Shown piece by piece: positions 55,757 to 63,851 of a stretch of DNA of 64,000 nucleotides. The stretch covers positions 1 to 64,000 of the forward strand of contig NZ_ANAE01000105.1 in the NCBI RefSeq assembly GCF_000341265.1, written 5' to 3'. Both the position numbers and the translations under genes were made by a program. The stretch is from Nocardiopsis prasina DSM 43845. GTDB lineage: Bacteria; Actinomycetota; Actinomycetes; Streptosporangiales; Streptosporangiaceae. The notes under the pieces are model-generated. The model saw only the letters and a program-made list of their open reading frames with translations. It was not told the origin of the DNA and made no database searches. The stretch's first letter is position 1. Each line of letters begins with the position of its first letter.

Positions 55757-56170
55757 TCAGCCGATCGCCAGGCCACCCACGATGAGCGCGACACCTGCGG
55801 CGACCAGGCCGGTCACCAGACTCGCCGCCCCCAACGGGATGAGCACCCTCAGCCGGTTAGGGGCCTGGGGATCGCGGCCGACCACCGACAGGAAGAACCC
55901 GGCGGGCATCAGGATGGCGGCCAGGAGAACCAGGTCCCCGAGCAACCGCCCCCAGTCCGGGACGGTCGGCTGGTCCAACAGGAGCCGGACGACCAGGCCG
56001 AGGATCACCAGGACTCCGGCGTGCGCGTGCCCCGCGCGGAAGTAGGAGCGCTGGAGTTCGTTGGCGGGGAAGGCGCCGTTGACCACCCGGAGCAGGAACG
56101 TGCCCCCGTAGGCGATGCCGACCACGGTGAGCAGAACGGCACCGGACGTGATGAGTGTCGCGGCTGACAT
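55757..56170 (-). CDS. Small four-helix membrane protein
   Basis: 137 residues with four hydrophobic segments and the conserved-looking core YFRAGHAHAGVLVILGLVVRL between helices one and two. This pattern (FRAGHAHAG) occurs in uncharacterised bacterial membrane proteins; no function is assigned. Its ATG (56170) lies 2 nt after the stop of the TetR gene, so the two are translationally coupled and the TetR protein probably controls it. Confidence 0.8.
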   Translation of the reverse strand: MSAATLITSGAVLLTVVGIAYGGTFLLRVVNGAFPANELQRSYFRAGHAHAGVLVILGLVVRLLLDQPTVPDWGRLLGDLVLLAAILMPAGFFLSVVGRDPQAPNRLRVLIPLGAASLVTGLVAAGVALIVGGLAIG

Positions 56171-56172
56171 GG

Positions 56173-56790
56173 TCACTCCTGTGCTGGTGAGGGGGGTTGC
56201 CCGGAGGGGCCGAAGAGGAGCCCGGCGCTGCGGCGGGTGATGGTCACCAGATCGGCGTCCCCGAGCAGGGCCCGCACCCCGGAGCTGTCGAGGTTCCCGG
56301 TGAGCGCCAGCGTGGCGATGCCGTGCACGATCGCCCATCCCGCCACCACCCCGGCGGCGGGGTCGTCGACCCGGTTCCCCTCGTCGGACACCGAGGCCGC
56401 ACCGGAACGGAGTTCGTCGAAGGCGGCGCCCCGAGCGGCGGAGAGCGCGGGGTCGGCCTCGTCGAGCAGGGTCGGCGCGAACATCACCTGGAAGTGGGCC
56501 GGGCGCTCAGTGGCGAAGCGCACGTACTCGACCCCGGACTCCAGGAATCCGCCGCCCGCTTCCCTGTTGGCGCCCAACCGGTCGGCCAGCTCGGAGAAGC
56601 CCTCGGTGGCCAGGGCGTTGAGGACGCCCTCCCGGCTGCCGAAGTGGTACCTCGGGGCCGTGTGGCTCACTCCGAGGTCGGCCGCGAGCGATCGCAGGCT
56701 GAAGGCGTAGGGGCCCTCCCGTTCGATGACCTCCGCCGCCCGCGCGAGCACGGCGGCCCGCAGGTTCCCATGGTGGTATCCGTCTGTCAT
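56173..56790 (-). CDS. TetR-family transcriptional regulator
   Basis: 205 residues. The helix-turn-helix is at about 12-55: LRAAVLARAAEVIEREG, FSLRSLAADLGVSHTAPRYHF. A TetR C-terminal domain (ATERPAHFQVMFAPTLLDEAD, typical of the WHG subfamily) follows. The ATG at 56790 begins MTDGYHHGNLR, the normal start for this subfamily. A 29-bp palindrome lies 8 bp upstream, overlapping the likely -10 (TATAGT), so the message may be leaderless and autorepressed. It controls the membrane protein gene directly downstream. Confidence 0.9.
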   Translation of the reverse strand: MTDGYHHGNLRAAVLARAAEVIEREGPYAFSLRSLAADLGVSHTAPRYHFGSREGVLNALATEGFSELADRLGANREAGGGFLESGVEYVRFATERPAHFQVMFAPTLLDEADPALSAARGAAFDELRSGAASVSDEGNRVDDPAAGVVAGWAIVHGIATLALTGNLDSSGVRALLGDADLVTITRRSAGLLFGPSGQPPSPAQE

Positions 56791-56798
56791 GCGGGCGA

Positions 56799-56827
56799 CT
56801 ATACACCGGAAAGTTTCCATCGTATAG
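56799..56827. promoter_or_regulatory. 29-bp palindromic operator of the TetR unit
   Basis: CTATAC (56799-56804) and GTATAG (56822-56827) flank GGAAA-G-TTTCC (56808-56818); all arms share one centre at 56813. The minus-strand -10 TATAGT (56803-56798) lies in one arm, 7 nt before the ATG. Confidence 0.75.
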
Positions 56828-57008
56828 ATTCGGTTGCGAAGATCCGCACGCCCTGACCCATAGGACATCCGGGACCACCGAGGTATCGTGGAACGCACAC
56901 CGGTCCGCCCGCTTCAGGGAATAGACGCTTCGCCGGTGACACTCGGGGCTCCGGTCCGGACGACCGCCCGCCACAGGGAACAGCAGCATCCGTCCGGAAC
57001 GACCAGGG

Positions 57009-57053
57009 ACACGTCGAAGGGCCCGGTTCAGCGAACCGGGCCCTTCGACGTGT
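57009..57053. terminator. Strong 21-bp hairpin
   Basis: ACACGTCGAAGGGCCCGGTT plus C (57009-57029) is perfectly repeated inverted at 57033-57053 around an AGC loop. It sits between the tRNA region and the divergent-looking TetR promoter and is the longest perfect stem in the window. Confidence 0.75.
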
Positions 57054-57060
57054 CTGGGTT

Positions 57061-57124
57061 CCCCTTGGGGAAAAGACGAAACGACCCCGCGAGGAGGCCA
57101 GAGGCCCCGAACAGGGTCGCTTCA
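57061..57124. repeat. 64-bp direct repeat downstream of tRNA-Ala, copy 1 (distal)
   Basis: Contains CCCCTTGGGGAAAAGACGAA and a stem GAAACGACCC (57078-57087) with GGGTCGCTTC (57114-57123), one mismatch. It is about 90% identical to copy 2, 91 bp away. Confidence 0.8.
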
Positions 57125-57151
57125 CAGCCCCGGGGGTCCAAGGGGGTCGCC

Positions 57152-57215
57152 CCCCTTGGGGAAAGACGAAACGACCCCGCGAGGAGGCCGGAAGCCCCCG
57201 AGCAGGGTCGTTTCA
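57152..57215. repeat. 64-bp direct repeat downstream of tRNA-Ala, copy 2 (proximal)
   Basis: Contains a perfect 10-bp stem GAAACGACCC (57168-57177) with GGGTCGTTTC (57205-57214); the minus-strand reading is a tRNA terminator 9 bp past the tRNA 3' end. The two copies look like a duplicated terminator. Confidence 0.8.
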
Positions 57216-57223
57216 GAGTGAAG

Positions 57224-57297
57224 TGGAGCTATGGGGATTTGAACCCCAGACCCCCTCGATGCGAACGAGGTGCGCTACCGGACTGCGCCATAGCCCC
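57224..57297 (-). tRNA. tRNA-Ala (anticodon CGC)
   Basis: Full cloverleaf of 74 nt including discriminator: acceptor GGGGCTA/TAGCTCC (one G-T), D-stem GCGC/GCGC, anticodon stem CCTCG/CGAGG with loop TTCGCAT (anticodon CGC, codon GCG), T-arm TGGGG-TTCGAAT-CCCCA, discriminator A. CCA is not encoded. Confidence 0.96.
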
Positions 57298-57355
57298 TGA
57301 AGACGTTTGAAAGACTATCAGGAGATTGCGGGTGGTCCGAACCGGATCTTCGGGC

Positions 57356-58024
57356 TCAGTCTCCGGCGGCCCGCAGTCGGGCGTCCGCGTACTGGTCGTA
57401 GACCTGGCTGCGGCGCTCGATGAAGGCGATGATCTCGGCCTCGCGCTCGGCCTCGCGAGCCTGCTCCACCTCGGCTCGGCGAGCCCTCAGGACCGCCTGG
57501 CGGCGCGCCCTGACCGCCGCCTCGCGGCGCTCCGCGTCGGCCTTGGCGGCCTCGCGCAGCAGAGCCACGTGCCCGAAGAGCAGCAGGACCGGGGGGGCGA
57601 TCACCCACCAGGGACCCAGACCGAAGGCGACCGCGATGATCGTGCCGAGGTTCAGCAGGGTGAGCACGGTGGTGCGTCGGCGCCGACGGGCGATGACGCG
57701 GGACCGGGGCTCGTGCCCGACACGCGTGCGCGCCTCGGCGACTGGACGGCTCCGCTCCGGTGCACCCCCCACGGCGCCCTGGTCGCCACTGAAGACAGGA
57801 CGGTGGATCACCTGGGTCTCGGTCAGGTCCGGGTCCGCCTCGTCGTCTGAGGCGTCCTCAGCGCGCTGCTCGGAGTCCTCGTCGGCCTCGGTCGCCTCGG
57901 CGTCCTCGTCCTCGCGGCGGGTGTCCTCGTGGACGGTGTCCACCGAGTCCTTCCGCAGCAGCATCGGGACGAGGACGATGAGCCAGACCACCACGATGGC
58001 CAGGTACAGAGGAGAGCTGCTCAT
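57356..58024 (-). CDS. sepX: Septal membrane protein SepX/GlpR
   Basis: 222 residues. It opens MSSSPLYLAIVVVWLIVLVPMLLRK, the N-terminal membrane helix characteristic of SepX (Streptomyces) and GlpR (Corynebacterium). An acidic linker follows (EDEDAEATEADEDSEQRAED), then basic RRRRRTTVLTLL and two further helices (about 130-165), and a charged coiled-coil end (EREAEIIAFIERRSQ). In corynebacteria GlpR is the membrane receptor of the gephyrin-like Glp that binds FtsZ; in Streptomyces SepX is needed for septation (family knowledge). glp is 2.5 kb upstream here. ATG 58024 chosen with GAGGAGG 5 nt before it. Confidence 0.85.
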   Translation of the reverse strand: MSSSPLYLAIVVVWLIVLVPMLLRKDSVDTVHEDTRREDEDAEATEADEDSEQRAEDASDDEADPDLTETQVIHRPVFSGDQGAVGGAPERSRPVAEARTRVGHEPRSRVIARRRRRTTVLTLLNLGTIIAVAFGLGPWWVIAPPVLLLFGHVALLREAAKADAERREAAVRARRQAVLRARRAEVEQAREAEREAEIIAFIERRSQVYDQYADARLRAAGD

Positions 58025-58428
58025 CACCCCTCCTCACGATGACGGCCACTGAACGTTGGTCGACACTTCGTCGACACCGCCCCGCGTGTGGCTGGACGTA
58101 CTCCCGGAAGTAGAGACGTCCTCCGGCTGGACTTCGTTCCTGGCCCTCGTCGGACCGGGGTCGATTCCCATGTGCCATATCCACGCGTTGCCCGCATCGT
58201 CAATGCGTCTATGTTCCGCACGGTACGACCCCGTGTCCATAAATGCGCCACATTCCGACCGGAGTGTCGCAAGATTGTGGACCCTCAGTTTCGGTCGTCA
58301 CACCCTCCCGAACGAAAGAGCAGGTCAGGCGATGACTGCGGAGCGCAGTGCCAATTCAACGCAAAGTAATGAATCATTGTGCTTAAAGAGGGGTTTAAGA
58401 TCCGGACGCATCCGTGATCGTGCCATGT
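58025..58428. other. 404-bp gene-free region upstream of sepX
   Basis: AT-richer at 58330-58400. Contains the inverted repeat CTTAAA-GAGGGG-TTTAAG (58382-58399) and an imperfect palindrome ACATTCCGACCGGAGTGT (58248-58265) near the candidate promoter. Two GACAC pentamers on the minus strand (58263-58267, 58233-58237) could be WhiA sites, but such pentamers are common at this GC. Confidence 0.4.
58174..58203 (-). promoter_or_regulatory. Candidate sepX promoter
   Basis: TTGACG (58203-58198) and TATGGC (58179-58174) on the minus strand, 18 bp apart. The leader would be about 140 nt. Weak -10. Confidence 0.35.
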
Positions 58429-59148
58429 TCAGTTCGATCCCGGGTACGGACTCGCCGGATCCCACGGATCGCCGACACCGTTCGGGCCCTGTGGCCCCAA
58501 TGCGGAACCGGGGCCGGAACCCCCCTCCTCGGGTGGACCGGAAGGAGCCCCGTCGTACCAGCGGCGCAGCACGCCCCGGGGCACCTCCTCCGCCGTGAGG
58601 GCGTAGCAGATGTGGTCCCGCCAGGCGCCGTCGATGTGGAGCTGGCGTCTGCGCACCCCCTCGTCGCGGAATCCCAGCTTGGTGACCACTCGTCGGCTGG
58701 CGCGGTTCTCGGGACGGATGTTGGCCTCGATCCGATGGAGTCCGACAGTGAAGAAGGAGTGGTCGACGGCCAGGGCGACGGCGGTCGGGGTGATCCCGCG
58801 CCCCGCGTAGGCGCTGTCGACCCAGTAGCCGACCTGCGCCGATCTGGCCGAGCCCCACACGATGGCGCCCACCGTGATCTGGCCCACGAAGCGACCCTCG
58901 TAGGTGATGGACCACGGCATCGACAGGCCCTGCCTGGCTTCGCGGCGGATGGCCTGGAGCATGGCCACGTAGGGCGTCAGCCCGGTGGTGCGGAGCGGCA
59001 TCTCGGGGTAGGTGGGCTCCCAGGGACGCAGCCACTCGGCGTTGCGCGCCCGGGTGTCCCGGAGCAGGGGCGCGTCGCGAAGGCGCAGAGGGCGAAGCGC
59101 GATCGGCCCTTCGTGAAGGGTGACGGGCCACCCCTGTCTGCGGTTCAC
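58429..59148 (-). CDS. GNAT acetyltransferase, RimJ/RimL type
   Basis: 239 residues. The family start HEGPIALRPLRLRDAPLLRD is followed by WLRPWEPTYPEMP, the acetyl-CoA site VDSAYAGRGITPTAVALAVDH and the conserved IEANIRPENRASRRVVTKLGF with a typical C-terminal RRQLHIDGAWRDHICYALT. Rim-type enzymes acetylate ribosomal protein N-termini, but many relatives act on small molecules. GTG 59148 was chosen for the ribosome site GGAAGG 7 nt before it; the frame continues upstream without homology. Its position beside mog/moa and sepX is conserved in actinomycetes. Confidence 0.9.
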   Translation of the reverse strand: MNRRQGWPVTLHEGPIALRPLRLRDAPLLRDTRARNAEWLRPWEPTYPEMPLRTTGLTPYVAMLQAIRREARQGLSMPWSITYEGRFVGQITVGAIVWGSARSAQVGYWVDSAYAGRGITPTAVALAVDHSFFTVGLHRIEANIRPENRASRRVVTKLGFRDEGVRRRQLHIDGAWRDHICYALTAEEVPRGVLRRWYDGAPSGPPEEGGSGPGSALGPQGPNGVGDPWDPASPYPGSN

Positions 59149-59400
59149 GTCCGTCCTTCCGAGCCCTCCGGACCGCCCTGCGCGGTCGTGCCACCGACCC
59201 TCGGCGCTCGCGGAGCTCCCGGTGTCGGTGACGCCTTCCAGTATTCCACTCCGCGGGCGTGAGGTGGCGGGCGTCACCCTCACTGCACGAGAATCGGATG
59301 TTTCCAAACTCCATTCACTCCAGCACCGAAAACCGGGACCGGGTCAAGCAATTCTCCGCTCCCGGAATGCCCCGGATGTGATTCCGGTCATTCTCGGGTG

Positions 59401-59910
59401 TCATTCGGGCCGAGGGTGGTCTCCACCCCGGAGCTGGTCGATCGCGTGGCCCAGAACCGGCTCCAGGACGTCCATCCCGTCGCGCACGCCGCCTCTGGAA
59501 CCGGGCAGGTTCACCACGACAGCCCGGTGTCCGGAACGTTCCGCGATCCCTGCCAGGCCCCGCGAGAGGATGGCGGTGGGCACACCCTTCTCCCGGCCGG
59601 CCGCTCTGAGGGCCTCCGCGATCCCGGGGATCTCCCGCGTCAGGAGCGGGCGCGTCGCCTCCGGGGTGAGGTCCTGCGGCGTGAGCCCGGTGCCCCCGGT
59701 GGTCAGGACGGCGTCCACGCCCTCGTCCAGGGCACGCTCGATCGCCTCGGCGACCGGCGCGCCGTCCGGAACCACCCAGGGCCCGACCACCGCGCAGCCC
59801 ATGTCCCGGAGCCGTTCCGCGATCACCGGCCCGGAGCGGTCCGGGTAGACCCCGGACGCCGCGCGGTTGGAGGCGGTCACCACCGCGACCCGGTGCACGG
59901 CGTCACTCAC
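59401..59910 (-). CDS. mogA: Molybdenum cofactor protein MogA/MoaB
   Basis: 169 residues. The molybdopterin-binding fold has AVVTASNRAASGVYPDRSGP, TTGGTGLTPQDLTPEATRPLL and the late VVNLPGSRGGVRDGMDVLEPVL. It adenylylates molybdopterin before Mo insertion, or is a MoaB-like relative. The start overlaps the moaC stop by 8 bp. Runs with moaC and the gephyrin-like gene in the same direction. Confidence 0.93.
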   Translation of the reverse strand: MSDAVHRVAVVTASNRAASGVYPDRSGPVIAERLRDMGCAVVGPWVVPDGAPVAEAIERALDEGVDAVLTTGGTGLTPQDLTPEATRPLLTREIPGIAEALRAAGREKGVPTAILSRGLAGIAERSGHRAVVVNLPGSRGGVRDGMDVLEPVLGHAIDQLRGGDHPRPE

Positions 59911-60424
59911 CGCGCCTCCAGTGGCCCTTCTTCCCGCCGGTCTTCTCCTCGACCCGCACCCGGGTCACCTCGGCCTCCGGGTCGATCGCCTTGACCATGT
60001 CGACCAGCCCGAGGGCTGCGGTCATCACGCAGGTGAGCGCCTCCATCTCGACTCCGGTGCGGTCAGCGGTGCGCACCGTGGCGCTGACGTCCACCCCGTC
60101 GTCCGTCACCTTCAGGTCCACGTCCACGCCGTGCACGGCGATCGGGTGGCACAGCGGGACGAGGTCCGGGGTGCGCTTGGCCCCCTGGATACCGGCGATC
60201 CGGGCGACGGCGAGGGCGTCGCCCTTGGGGACCCCTCCGCCACGCAGGGCCGCGACCGTCTCCGGGTTGAGCAGGACCCTGCCGGTGGCCGTGGCCGTGC
60301 GGGCGCTGACGGACTTGGCGGAGACGTCCACCATGCGCGCGGAGCCGGACTCGTCGAGGTGCGTGAGGCCGGAGGGGTGCGCCTCCGGGCGTGGGGTGTC
60401 GGTCATCGCTGTGGAGCCACTCAT
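59903..60424 (-). CDS. moaC: Cyclic pyranopterin monophosphate synthase MoaC
   Basis: 173 residues. The diagnostic MVDVSAKSVSARTATATGR, AGIQGAKRTPDLVPLCHPI and VEMEALTCVMTAALGLVDMVK are all present. It converts the MoaA product to cPMP, the first molybdopterin intermediate. The first Met is at 60424; the second Met (MTDTPRP) six codons on is also possible. The presence of MoaC and MogA together with a gephyrin-like protein gives a short molybdenum-cofactor block. Confidence 0.96.
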   Translation of the reverse strand: MSGSTAMTDTPRPEAHPSGLTHLDESGSARMVDVSAKSVSARTATATGRVLLNPETVAALRGGGVPKGDALAVARIAGIQGAKRTPDLVPLCHPIAVHGVDVDLKVTDDGVDVSATVRTADRTGVEMEALTCVMTAALGLVDMVKAIDPEAEVTRVRVEEKTGGKKGHWRRGE

Positions 60425-60526
60425 CGTCTCGTACGGACACGCGGCAGCCCGGAACGGTCAGCCACGGGGACGCGGCGCGCGTCCCAGGACGACGGTACTC
60501 CTCCGCTGGGACAGCCGGACCGTTGG

Positions 60527-61753
60527 TCAGGGCTCCGGCAGGACCAGGACCTCGACCACCTCACCGGCTGCCAGCTCGGTGACCTCCTCCGGGACGACCA
60601 GGAGTCCGTTGGCGCCGGCCAGCGCGGACAGCTGGTGGGAGCCCTGGCGCACGGCAGGGGCGACCGCGGGTACCGGGTCCGGCGCGATGGGGTCGGACAG
60701 CACAGCGCGCAGGTAGGAGCGGCGGTCCCGGGGCGATCCGACCGAGGTGGCCAGCCGCGCCCGCACGCTCGGCAGGGGGTTCGGAGGCAGACCGCGCAGC
60801 CTGCGCAGGACCGGCCGCACGAACAGGTGGAACGAGACGAAGGCGCTCACCGGGTTGCCCGGGAGGGTGATGATCGGGGTGTCGTCCGGGCCGATCGTGC
60901 CGAACCCCTGGGGCTTGCCGGGCTGCATCGCCACCTGGGTGAACTCCACGGTGCCCTTGGTGGAGAGCACCTCCTTCACCACGTCGTAGGCGCCCATGCT
61001 CACACCGCCGGTGGTGACCACCACGTCGGCGCGGACCAGGAGGTCCTCCAGCGTGTCCCAGACGGTGACCGGGTCGTCGCCGACGAAGCCGTGGCGGTAC
61101 ACCTCGCAGCCCTCGTCCCGGGCGGCGGCGGCCAGCATGTAGCTGTTGGACTCGTAGATCTGCCCCGGGCCGAGGGTGCGACCGGGCTCGACCAGCTCCT
61201 CACCGGTGGAGAGCACCACCACGCGAGGCCGCGGGCGGACCGACACCGAGCGACACCCGACCGCCGCGAGGACACCCATCTCCCCCGCACCGACGCGCAC
61301 TCCTGCGCTCAGCACCGTGGCGCCCTCCAGCACGTCCTCGCCCCGGCGCCGGACGAAGCCGCCCGCCCGCGCGGGGCGGTCGATCGCCACCTCCACCGTG
61401 CCGCCGTCGGTCCACTCCACCGGGACCACGGAGTCGGCACCCTCGGGCATGGGGGCGCCGGTCATGATGCGGGCGCACAGCCCGGGCCGGATCGCGGCGG
61501 GGTCCGCGTCACCCGCGGGGATGTCGGCCACCACCGGCAGCCGGACCGGGTGCTCGGCGGAGGCCTCGGCCAGGTCGGCGGCGTGCACGGCGTAGCCGTC
61601 CATCGAGGAGTTGTCGAAGCCCGGGAGGGACACCGGGGAGACGACCGGCTCGGCGAGCACCGTCCCGTGCGCCTGGAGCAGGTCCAGCTCGGTCGGTCCG
61701 GGTACGGCGACCAGCCCCAGAAGGTCGGAGATGTGCTGTTCGACGCTCTTCAT
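60527..61753 (-). CDS. glp: Gephyrin-like molybdotransferase / cell-division protein Glp
   Basis: 408 residues, MoeA/gephyrin E fold. Signatures are NSSMDGYAVHAADLAEA, TGGVSMGAYDVVKEVL, ITLPGNPVSAFVSFHLF and the late VLVLPEP. It could insert Mo into molybdopterin, but its linkage to sepX/glpR fits Glp, the gephyrin-like partner reported to bind FtsZ in Corynebacterium (family knowledge). Sequence alone does not say which. It begins 112 bp after galU, with a stem-loop between. ATG 61753 has AGGACC-type weak ribosome site. Confidence 0.85.
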   Translation of the reverse strand: MKSVEQHISDLLGLVAVPGPTELDLLQAHGTVLAEPVVSPVSLPGFDNSSMDGYAVHAADLAEASAEHPVRLPVVADIPAGDADPAAIRPGLCARIMTGAPMPEGADSVVPVEWTDGGTVEVAIDRPARAGGFVRRRGEDVLEGATVLSAGVRVGAGEMGVLAAVGCRSVSVRPRPRVVVLSTGEELVEPGRTLGPGQIYESNSYMLAAAARDEGCEVYRHGFVGDDPVTVWDTLEDLLVRADVVVTTGGVSMGAYDVVKEVLSTKGTVEFTQVAMQPGKPQGFGTIGPDDTPIITLPGNPVSAFVSFHLFVRPVLRRLRGLPPNPLPSVRARLATSVGSPRDRRSYLRAVLSDPIAPDPVPAVAPAVRQGSHQLSALAGANGLLVVPEEVTELAAGEVVEVLVLPEP

Positions 61754-61787
61754 GAGGTCCTTCCGGGTCGTGAACGCGCTGGGAGGA

Positions 61788-61809
61788 CCTCCCCCGTCAC
61801 AGGGGGAGG
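61788..61809 (-). terminator. Candidate terminator between galU and glp
   Basis: CCTCCCCC (61788-61795) and GGGGGAGG (61802-61809) with a 6-nt loop, 56 bp past the galU stop. Weak: no U-tract and only 8 bp. Confidence 0.45.
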
Positions 61810-61865
61810 CCCCGGTCCCATTGTGACCATCTCCGAAGCCGACGTCCCGGACCCGGTCCCCCGGG

Positions 61866-62804
61866 TCAGCCCCGGAGCTTCTCCTGGCGGTCCAGGAACT
61901 CCCTCAGCCAGGGCAGGAGCTCGTCCGCCAGGTCCGGGCGGCCGCAGGCGAACTCGACCACGGTACGGATGTACTCGGCCTTGTTCCCGGTGTCGTAGCG
62001 GTTGCCGCGCAGCAGGACGCCACGCACGCCGCCGCCCTTCTCGGGGCTGGTCCTGGCCAGTTCCTTCAGGGCGTCGGTCAGCTGGATCTCGCCGCCGCGC
62101 CCGGGCGGGGTGTCGTGCAGGACGGGGAAGACCGCGGGGTCGCACACGTAGCGGCCGATGATCGCCCAGCGACTCGGCGCGTGCTCGGGCGAGGGCTTCT
62201 CGACCAGGTCGGTGACGGTGACGACGTCGTCCTCGTCGGTGGTCTCCACCGCCGCACAGCCGTAGAGGGAGACCTGTTCGGGCTCCACCTCCATGAGCGC
62301 GACGACGCTGCCGCCATGGCTCTGGCGGACCTCGATCATGCGGCGGAGCAGGTCGGCCGACTCGATGAGGTCGTCGCCGAGGAGGACCGCGAAGGGGCTG
62401 TCGCCCACGTGAGCCTCCGCGCAGAGCACCGCGTGTCCCAGGCCCCGGGGCTCACCCTGGCGGACGTAGTGGACCTGGGCGAGGTCGCTGGACTCGCGGA
62501 CGGAACGGAGCTTGTCGTCCTCCCCCTTGGCCGCGAGCGCCTCCTCCAGTTCGTAGGCGCGGTCGAAGTGGTCCTCGATGGAGCGTTTGCTGCGCCCGGT
62601 GATCATGAGGACGTCGCCGAGCCCGGCTTCGACGGCCTCCTCCACGACGTACTGGATCGCGGGTTTGTCCACGATCGGCAGCATCTCCTTGGGAGTGGCC
62701 TTGGTGGCGGGCAGGAAGCGGGTGCCCAGGCCCGCGGCCGGAACGACCGCCTTGGTCACGGCGGCGTCGGTGCGGGGTCGCTTCTGGTCGGTGTCGGCGC
62801 TCAT
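61866..62804 (-). CDS. galU: UTP-glucose-1-phosphate uridylyltransferase
   Basis: 312 residues. The nucleotidyl-transfer motif AVVPAAGLGTRFLPATKATP and the substrate motifs MLPIVDKPAIQYVVEEA, LMITGRSKRSIEDHFD and FAVLLGDDLI are clear. It makes UDP-glucose for cell envelope and trehalose synthesis. ATG 62804 was used; an in-frame extension upstream is not homologous. The conserved actinomycete order galU-glp-moaC-mogA-rimJ-sepX follows on the same strand. Confidence 0.96.
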   Translation of the reverse strand: MSADTDQKRPRTDAAVTKAVVPAAGLGTRFLPATKATPKEMLPIVDKPAIQYVVEEAVEAGLGDVLMITGRSKRSIEDHFDRAYELEEALAAKGEDDKLRSVRESSDLAQVHYVRQGEPRGLGHAVLCAEAHVGDSPFAVLLGDDLIESADLLRRMIEVRQSHGGSVVALMEVEPEQVSLYGCAAVETTDEDDVVTVTDLVEKPSPEHAPSRWAIIGRYVCDPAVFPVLHDTPPGRGGEIQLTDALKELARTSPEKGGGVRGVLLRGNRYDTGNKAEYIRTVVEFACGRPDLADELLPWLREFLDRQEKLRG

Positions 62805-62955
62805 GAACGGCACTTTAGGACAGACAACCCGCGTTACGTGGACCGATGACTTCCCGTGGCCGAGAAGTCCCCGTCGTTTCGGGCGAAGTCGTGGAAACCG
62901 CAACCGCGTGTTCACCCCCCGGAGGAAGTCGGGGCCCGGTGCCACACTGGGGCCC

Positions 62956-63600
62956 ATGGGTGCCTCGAACGACCACGACCGGACCGCCAAGCGCGCACTG
63001 CGCGCACGCATGCTCGCCGCGCGGCGGGAGCGGAGCGCGCCGGAGCGCGACCGTGTGGGTTCGGCGGTCCGCGACACGTTCATGGAGCTGCCCTGGCTGG
63101 CGATGGGCGGGACCGTGGCCTGCTACTACTCCGTGGGCGGAGAACCCGGCACACACGGGCTGGTCAACGCGCTGTGGAAGCGGGGCACGTACGTGCTGCT
63201 GCCGATCTTCCTGCCCGACGGGACACTCGACTGGGCGGCCTACGAGGGCCCGGACGGCCTCGAACCGGCCGGGCACGGCCTGGTGGAGCCGACCGGACAC
63301 CGGTACGGCCCCGAGGTCCTCGGCCGCGCGGACGCGGTGGTCTGCCCGGCTGTGGCGGTGGACCGGCGCGGGACGAGGATGGGGCGCGGCGCCGGCTGCT
63401 ACGACCGCGCGCTGCCGCACAGGGGCCCGCACACCCCCGCGATCGCCGTGGTCCATGACGAGGAGTTCGTGGACGCGCTGCCCGTTGAGGAGCACGACCG
63501 GCCGGTGGACGGGGTCGTGACCCCGGGCGGCGGGCTCCACGTGTTCGACCCGGACTCGGCGGTCTGGCCCGGAGGGAACCCGCACGGCCGGGCGGTGTGA
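62956..63600 (+). CDS. 5-Formyltetrahydrofolate cyclo-ligase
   Basis: 214 residues. The N-terminal KRALRARMLAARRERSAPER, the central YYSVGGEPGTHGLVNALW, LVEPTGH, and the nucleotide-site motif DRRGTRMGRGAGCYDRAL are the family signature. It converts 5-formyl-THF to 5,10-methenyl-THF with ATP. The last part contains PVEEHDRPVDGVVTP. The start ATG 62956 lacks a near ribosome site (GGAGGAAG lies 27 nt upstream), so the mRNA could be leaderless. It diverges from galU. Confidence 0.93.
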   Translation: MGASNDHDRTAKRALRARMLAARRERSAPERDRVGSAVRDTFMELPWLAMGGTVACYYSVGGEPGTHGLVNALWKRGTYVLLPIFLPDGTLDWAAYEGPDGLEPAGHGLVEPTGHRYGPEVLGRADAVVCPAVAVDRRGTRMGRGAGCYDRALPHRGPHTPAIAVVHDEEFVDALPVEEHDRPVDGVVTPGGGLHVFDPDSAVWPGGNPHGRAV

Positions 63601-63851
63601 GTCGTGCGGAGGTCGGGGCGCCGCTCCCCGGAAGGCCCGGGGATTAAGGCACCGGGTCGCGGCGTTATGGCTGGCGGTCGTGTCCCGCACCCCGCCCCGA
63701 ACTCGAGCACCCCGTGCGGCCCCGGCCGGGTACGGCCCGACCCCGGGCACGCCCGGCGCCGCAGCGGGAGGGGTTGTCGCGGCTGTGGTCGGCGAACGCG
63801 TACTATTTAGCAGTCAACGGGTGTGAGTGCCAGCAAGGAGGACCCGGAACA

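Noticed and set aside
57061..57215. CRISPR-like repeats beside tRNA-Ala
   Set aside because: Only two long copies with inner stems, no unique 30-40 bp spacers; better explained as duplicated terminators.
56888..57310. Plus-strand frame of 140 codons across the tRNA region
   Set aside because: It reads through tRNA-Ala and two repeated terminators; the end GDLNPRPPRCERG is the typical false peptide of an antisense tRNA.
58233..58267. Two GACAC pentamers as WhiA sites upstream of sepX
   Set aside because: Pentamers of this composition are frequent and I have no count; kept only as a note.
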